Shown here in pieces: positions 62,240 through 64,000 of a DNA stretch of 64,000 bases; the stretch's first letter is position 1, and every line of letters starts with the position of its first letter. The position numbers and the translations under genes are program-made. Source of the DNA: GCA-2709075 sp038146865 (GTDB lineage: Bacteria > Pseudomonadota > Alphaproteobacteria > MPNO01 > UBA2964); contig JAYQSL010000005.1 in NCBI GenBank assembly GCA_038146865.1, positions 45,502 to 109,501 on the forward strand. Direction: 5' to 3'. Below the pieces are notes generated by a model. That model saw only the letters and a list, made by a program, of their open reading frames with translations. It was not told where the DNA came from and ran no database searches.

Positions 62240-63356
62240 ATCTGACCATCGTTATTAATGGGGGGTTACTCTTTTCTATGGTATTGGCCTCGATTGTTTT
62301 GAAGAAGGTTCGGTTAGCCTCCACCTTTTCAATTATAAGTATTTGGTCTGTCACCCCATCCGGGGTGAACCAGCCAAGATCGTTTTTACTAATACCATTG
62401 CGGGAGCCTAGTTTGATGTAATATCCACTTGGTGAGGACTCCAGCTTGGCCGTTAAAATTCTGCACCCCGAATTTTTAAGATTTATCAAATTTTTGAGGT
62501 TTAAAAGCTGTTCAAAAGGAATGTTTATCTGCCTTGATTGAAGAACAGAACTTGCAAGTACGTTTATTGTTTTGCTGGGCGAGTCAATTTCTTGAGCGAA
62601 TTCAATCGATCCAGAAGGTATATTTATACCGTCGAATTCGCTGCCCTTTAATTTTACGGAATAGGTTAGGCGATAGGTGTGATAAAAGGTTTTGTCTATT
62701 CGGTCGAACTCGAATACGAGTTCAATTTCGTTAAAATTCTTATCCTTTATTTCTGCGCTATCATATAGATAACTCTCATACGAGCCGGGCGTTCGGTTAA
62801 GTGTCCGTGAAAACGGTTTAAAATTTATTTGAACGTTTTTGGACCCGTGTTTATTTCGAGCATCACTCGCAAAGCGTTCAAATGACCTAGCGAGGTTATC
62901 ATCGAGTAAAAATCTCTCCTCATTGGAGATGTTGCGATATTTGACCGTTGGGTAGTAGATATTTGTTATGCTTTTGGTTTTTACTTTATTGCACACTAAT
63001 TTCTTATAATTTCTTGAAAAAGTCGCTCTGACTGCAATTTGTACTAAATTATTATCAGTCTTCTCTTCCAAAATTGTGTAATTGACGAGCTTGGCATTTG
63101 TGTACAGAAAACTCGCGTCACCGGTAATTCTTCCACTTTGTGTTGACGTGTATCCAAAGAGGTTACTTTTTTGTTTGGTTGATGCATCGAAGATCGCCGA
63201 TTTTAGCGCTGTTTTTCTTGCCGAAGCCTTATCACTATTGATTATTCGTGCGGCTCCATTCCCTTTAAAAGTCTCAGCGGCTTGGGCTGTTAGCGCGGTG
63301 AGACCTAAAAAAGAGTAAACCAGGAACTTCGTTGAAACAGATTTAAAGAATGCCAT
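62232..63356 (-). CDS. flgT: FlgT-like flagellar H-ring protein
   Basis: The 374-residue exported protein (signal peptide about 1-27) begins its mature part with GNGAARIINSDKASARKTAL then KSAIFDASTKQKSNL, the FlgT N-domain pattern. Two further beta-rich domains follow. In Vibrio, FlgT sits around the LP ring, forms the H ring, and is needed to place the T ring and PomAB. The divergence here is considerable, so this is homology at family level. It lies 12 nt after the flgP-like gene. Confidence 0.75.
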   Translation of the reverse strand: MAFFKSVSTKFLVYSFLGLTALTAQAAETFKGNGAARIINSDKASARKTALKSAIFDASTKQKSNLFGYTSTQSGRITGDASFLYTNAKLVNYTILEEKTDNNLVQIAVRATFSRNYKKLVCNKVKTKSITNIYYPTVKYRNISNEERFLLDDNLARSFERFASDARNKHGSKNVQINFKPFSRTLNRTPGSYESYLYDSAEIKDKNFNEIELVFEFDRIDKTFYHTYRLTYSVKLKGSEFDGINIPSGSIEFAQEIDSPSKTINVLASSVLQSRQINIPFEQLLNLKNLINLKNSGCRILTAKLESSPSGYYIKLGSRNGISKNDLGWFTPDGVTDQILIIEKVEANRTFFKTIEANTIEKSNPPLITMVRYE

Positions 63357-63368
63357 TCTGTTTAGAAC

Positions 63369-63914
63369 CTATTGTTGAACTTTCAACGCTTCCTCGACGA
63401 TATTGCGTAATGTTGAACGATCCAGTTCCATGGCAACCTCATAGTTATCAGTGCCTACCGGGCTTACTCGCGTTGTCCTAGCACCTCGAATAATTCCGCT
63501 TACTCGCGTTCGAACCGTGTCACTCTGAACCACAGCATCCAAAATTGTCGCATCGCCATCGATTTTTATGCCATGAACTTGTTCGGTGAGTTGTCTTAAA
63601 GCCAAAATCCGTGCAGCCCTGATGGCCATGAGCCGTCGCTCGGATTTGTTTTTGGACGGTTGCGTCGACATGGCCGCATAGCCCACCGCAGTAATAGTTG
63701 GAATTTCATTTTTTATCGCAAGCGAGCGAGTTTCCGCTACGGCGAGAGCAGAAGCTTGTCTTATAAGATCCCTATCAACACTTGGCTTTTTAATTGGTGC
63801 TTTTACCTCGACCGTCTGCATTAATTCAGGAGGTAGGCAACCGCTCAACGCCAACGAACAGCCCAAACATATTAAAATGACTTTAAAAAATTTAGAGTAA
63901 CCAAAAAGTACCAT
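63369..63914 (-). CDS. flgP: FlgP-like outer-membrane lipoprotein (LPP20 family)
   Basis: The 181-residue protein has a lipoprotein signal with LALSGC (cysteine at about residue 26) and an LPP20/FlgP domain: PTITAVGYAAMSTQP, RRLMAIRAARILALRQLTEQ, VHGIKIDG and GIIRGARTTRVSPVG. FlgP forms outer-membrane disks in Vibrio and Campylobacter flagella. It is the first gene after a sigma-54 promoter and is followed by flgT, as in Vibrio, where flgO, flgP and flgT work together. No flgO is visible before the window ends. Confidence 0.82.
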   Translation of the reverse strand: MVLFGYSKFFKVILICLGCSLALSGCLPPELMQTVEVKAPIKKPSVDRDLIRQASALAVAETRSLAIKNEIPTITAVGYAAMSTQPSKNKSERRLMAIRAARILALRQLTEQVHGIKIDGDATILDAVVQSDTVRTRVSGIIRGARTTRVSPVGTDNYEVAMELDRSTLRNIVEEALKVQQ

Positions 63915-63959
63915 TTTATTTCTCTTTTGACCTTGTTTATGGATTGATACGGTAATTTA

Positions 63960-63975
63960 TGCATTTTTTATGCCA
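63960..63975 (-). promoter_or_regulatory. Sigma-54 promoter of the flgP-flgT-lysM-flgA operon
   Basis: On the minus strand, TGGCATAAAAAATGCA with GG-N10-GC spacing, about 46 bp before the flgP ATG. It closely resembles the fliK and flgG promoters. Confidence 0.85.
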
Positions 63976-64000
63976 TTTCCCTAAATTTAATCATCATTTG

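Overview
The window is almost entirely a flagellar gene cluster from a Gram-negative bacterium. Outer-membrane L and P rings (FlgH, FlgI), lipoproteins and a complete export apparatus are encoded. The gene set suggests Pseudomonadota, most likely a marine alphaproteobacterium: an flbD-like activator sits directly before fliE, FlgJ lacks a muramidase domain and is paired with a separate lytic transglycosylase, sigma-54 and sigma-28 classes are present, and PomA/PomB-type stator genes point to a sodium-driven motor. FlhF and FlhG homologues suggest polar placement. No rRNA, tRNA, transposase or CRISPR array was seen, and the taxonomic guess is weak.

Layout. 1-3.6 kb: the 3' end of glmS, a GAF protein, small unknowns, a decayed ORF, a DUF2237 protein and a bile-acid-symporter-type transporter. 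4-13.9 kb (+): flgG-flgH-flgI-flgJ-flgK-flgL, a lytic transglycosylase and an extra hook/rod-type protein. 13.9-18.6 kb (-): flhA-flhF-flhG-fliA plus an unknown. 18.7-19.6 kb: a frameshifted Kv-type channel. 19.8-34.2 kb (+): flbD-like activator, fliE-F-G-H-I-J, then fliK-L-M-N-O-P-Q-R-flhB, followed by four unknown genes. 36.2-44.1 kb (-): flgB-C-D-E-F-fliD. 44.2-48.6 kb (+): an unknown acidic protein, a ClC protein, a second sigma-54 activator and small unknowns. 48.6-51 kb (-): a small lipoprotein and the pomA/pomB-type stator operon. 52-58.4 kb: a broken flagellin, an intact flagellin, fliS, a divergent third flagellin and a sigma-28-class unknown. 58.4-63.9 kb (-): flgP-like, flgT-like, LysM protein, flgA, flgM, two unknowns and a Sel1-type secreted protein.

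The regulatory wiring can be read directly. Seven -24/-12 sites with GG-N10-GC spacing (sigma-54) precede flgG, flhA, the flbD-like gene, the fliK block, flgB, motA and flgP. Sites of the form (C)TAAA-N15-GTCGTWAN or TAAA-N15-GCCGATAA (sigma-28/FliA) precede fliD, both flagellins, fliS, flgM and one unknown gene. This gives a two-tier cascade: the early structural, export, hook and stator genes depend on sigma-54, and the late filament genes plus the anti-sigma factor flgM depend on FliA.

Five genes (flhF, the K+ channel, fliK, one flagellin and flgA) carry single-base frameshifts, some in homopolymers. This could be sequencing error or real decay and should be settled from reads before the genes are called dead. 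The most interesting biology is a set of ten in-frame 84-bp repeats in fliK (the hook-length ruler), very large FlgE and FlgK, FlgP/FlgT plus a Sel1 protein that resemble the Vibrio H/T-ring system, and two sigma-54 activators with complementary domain losses.
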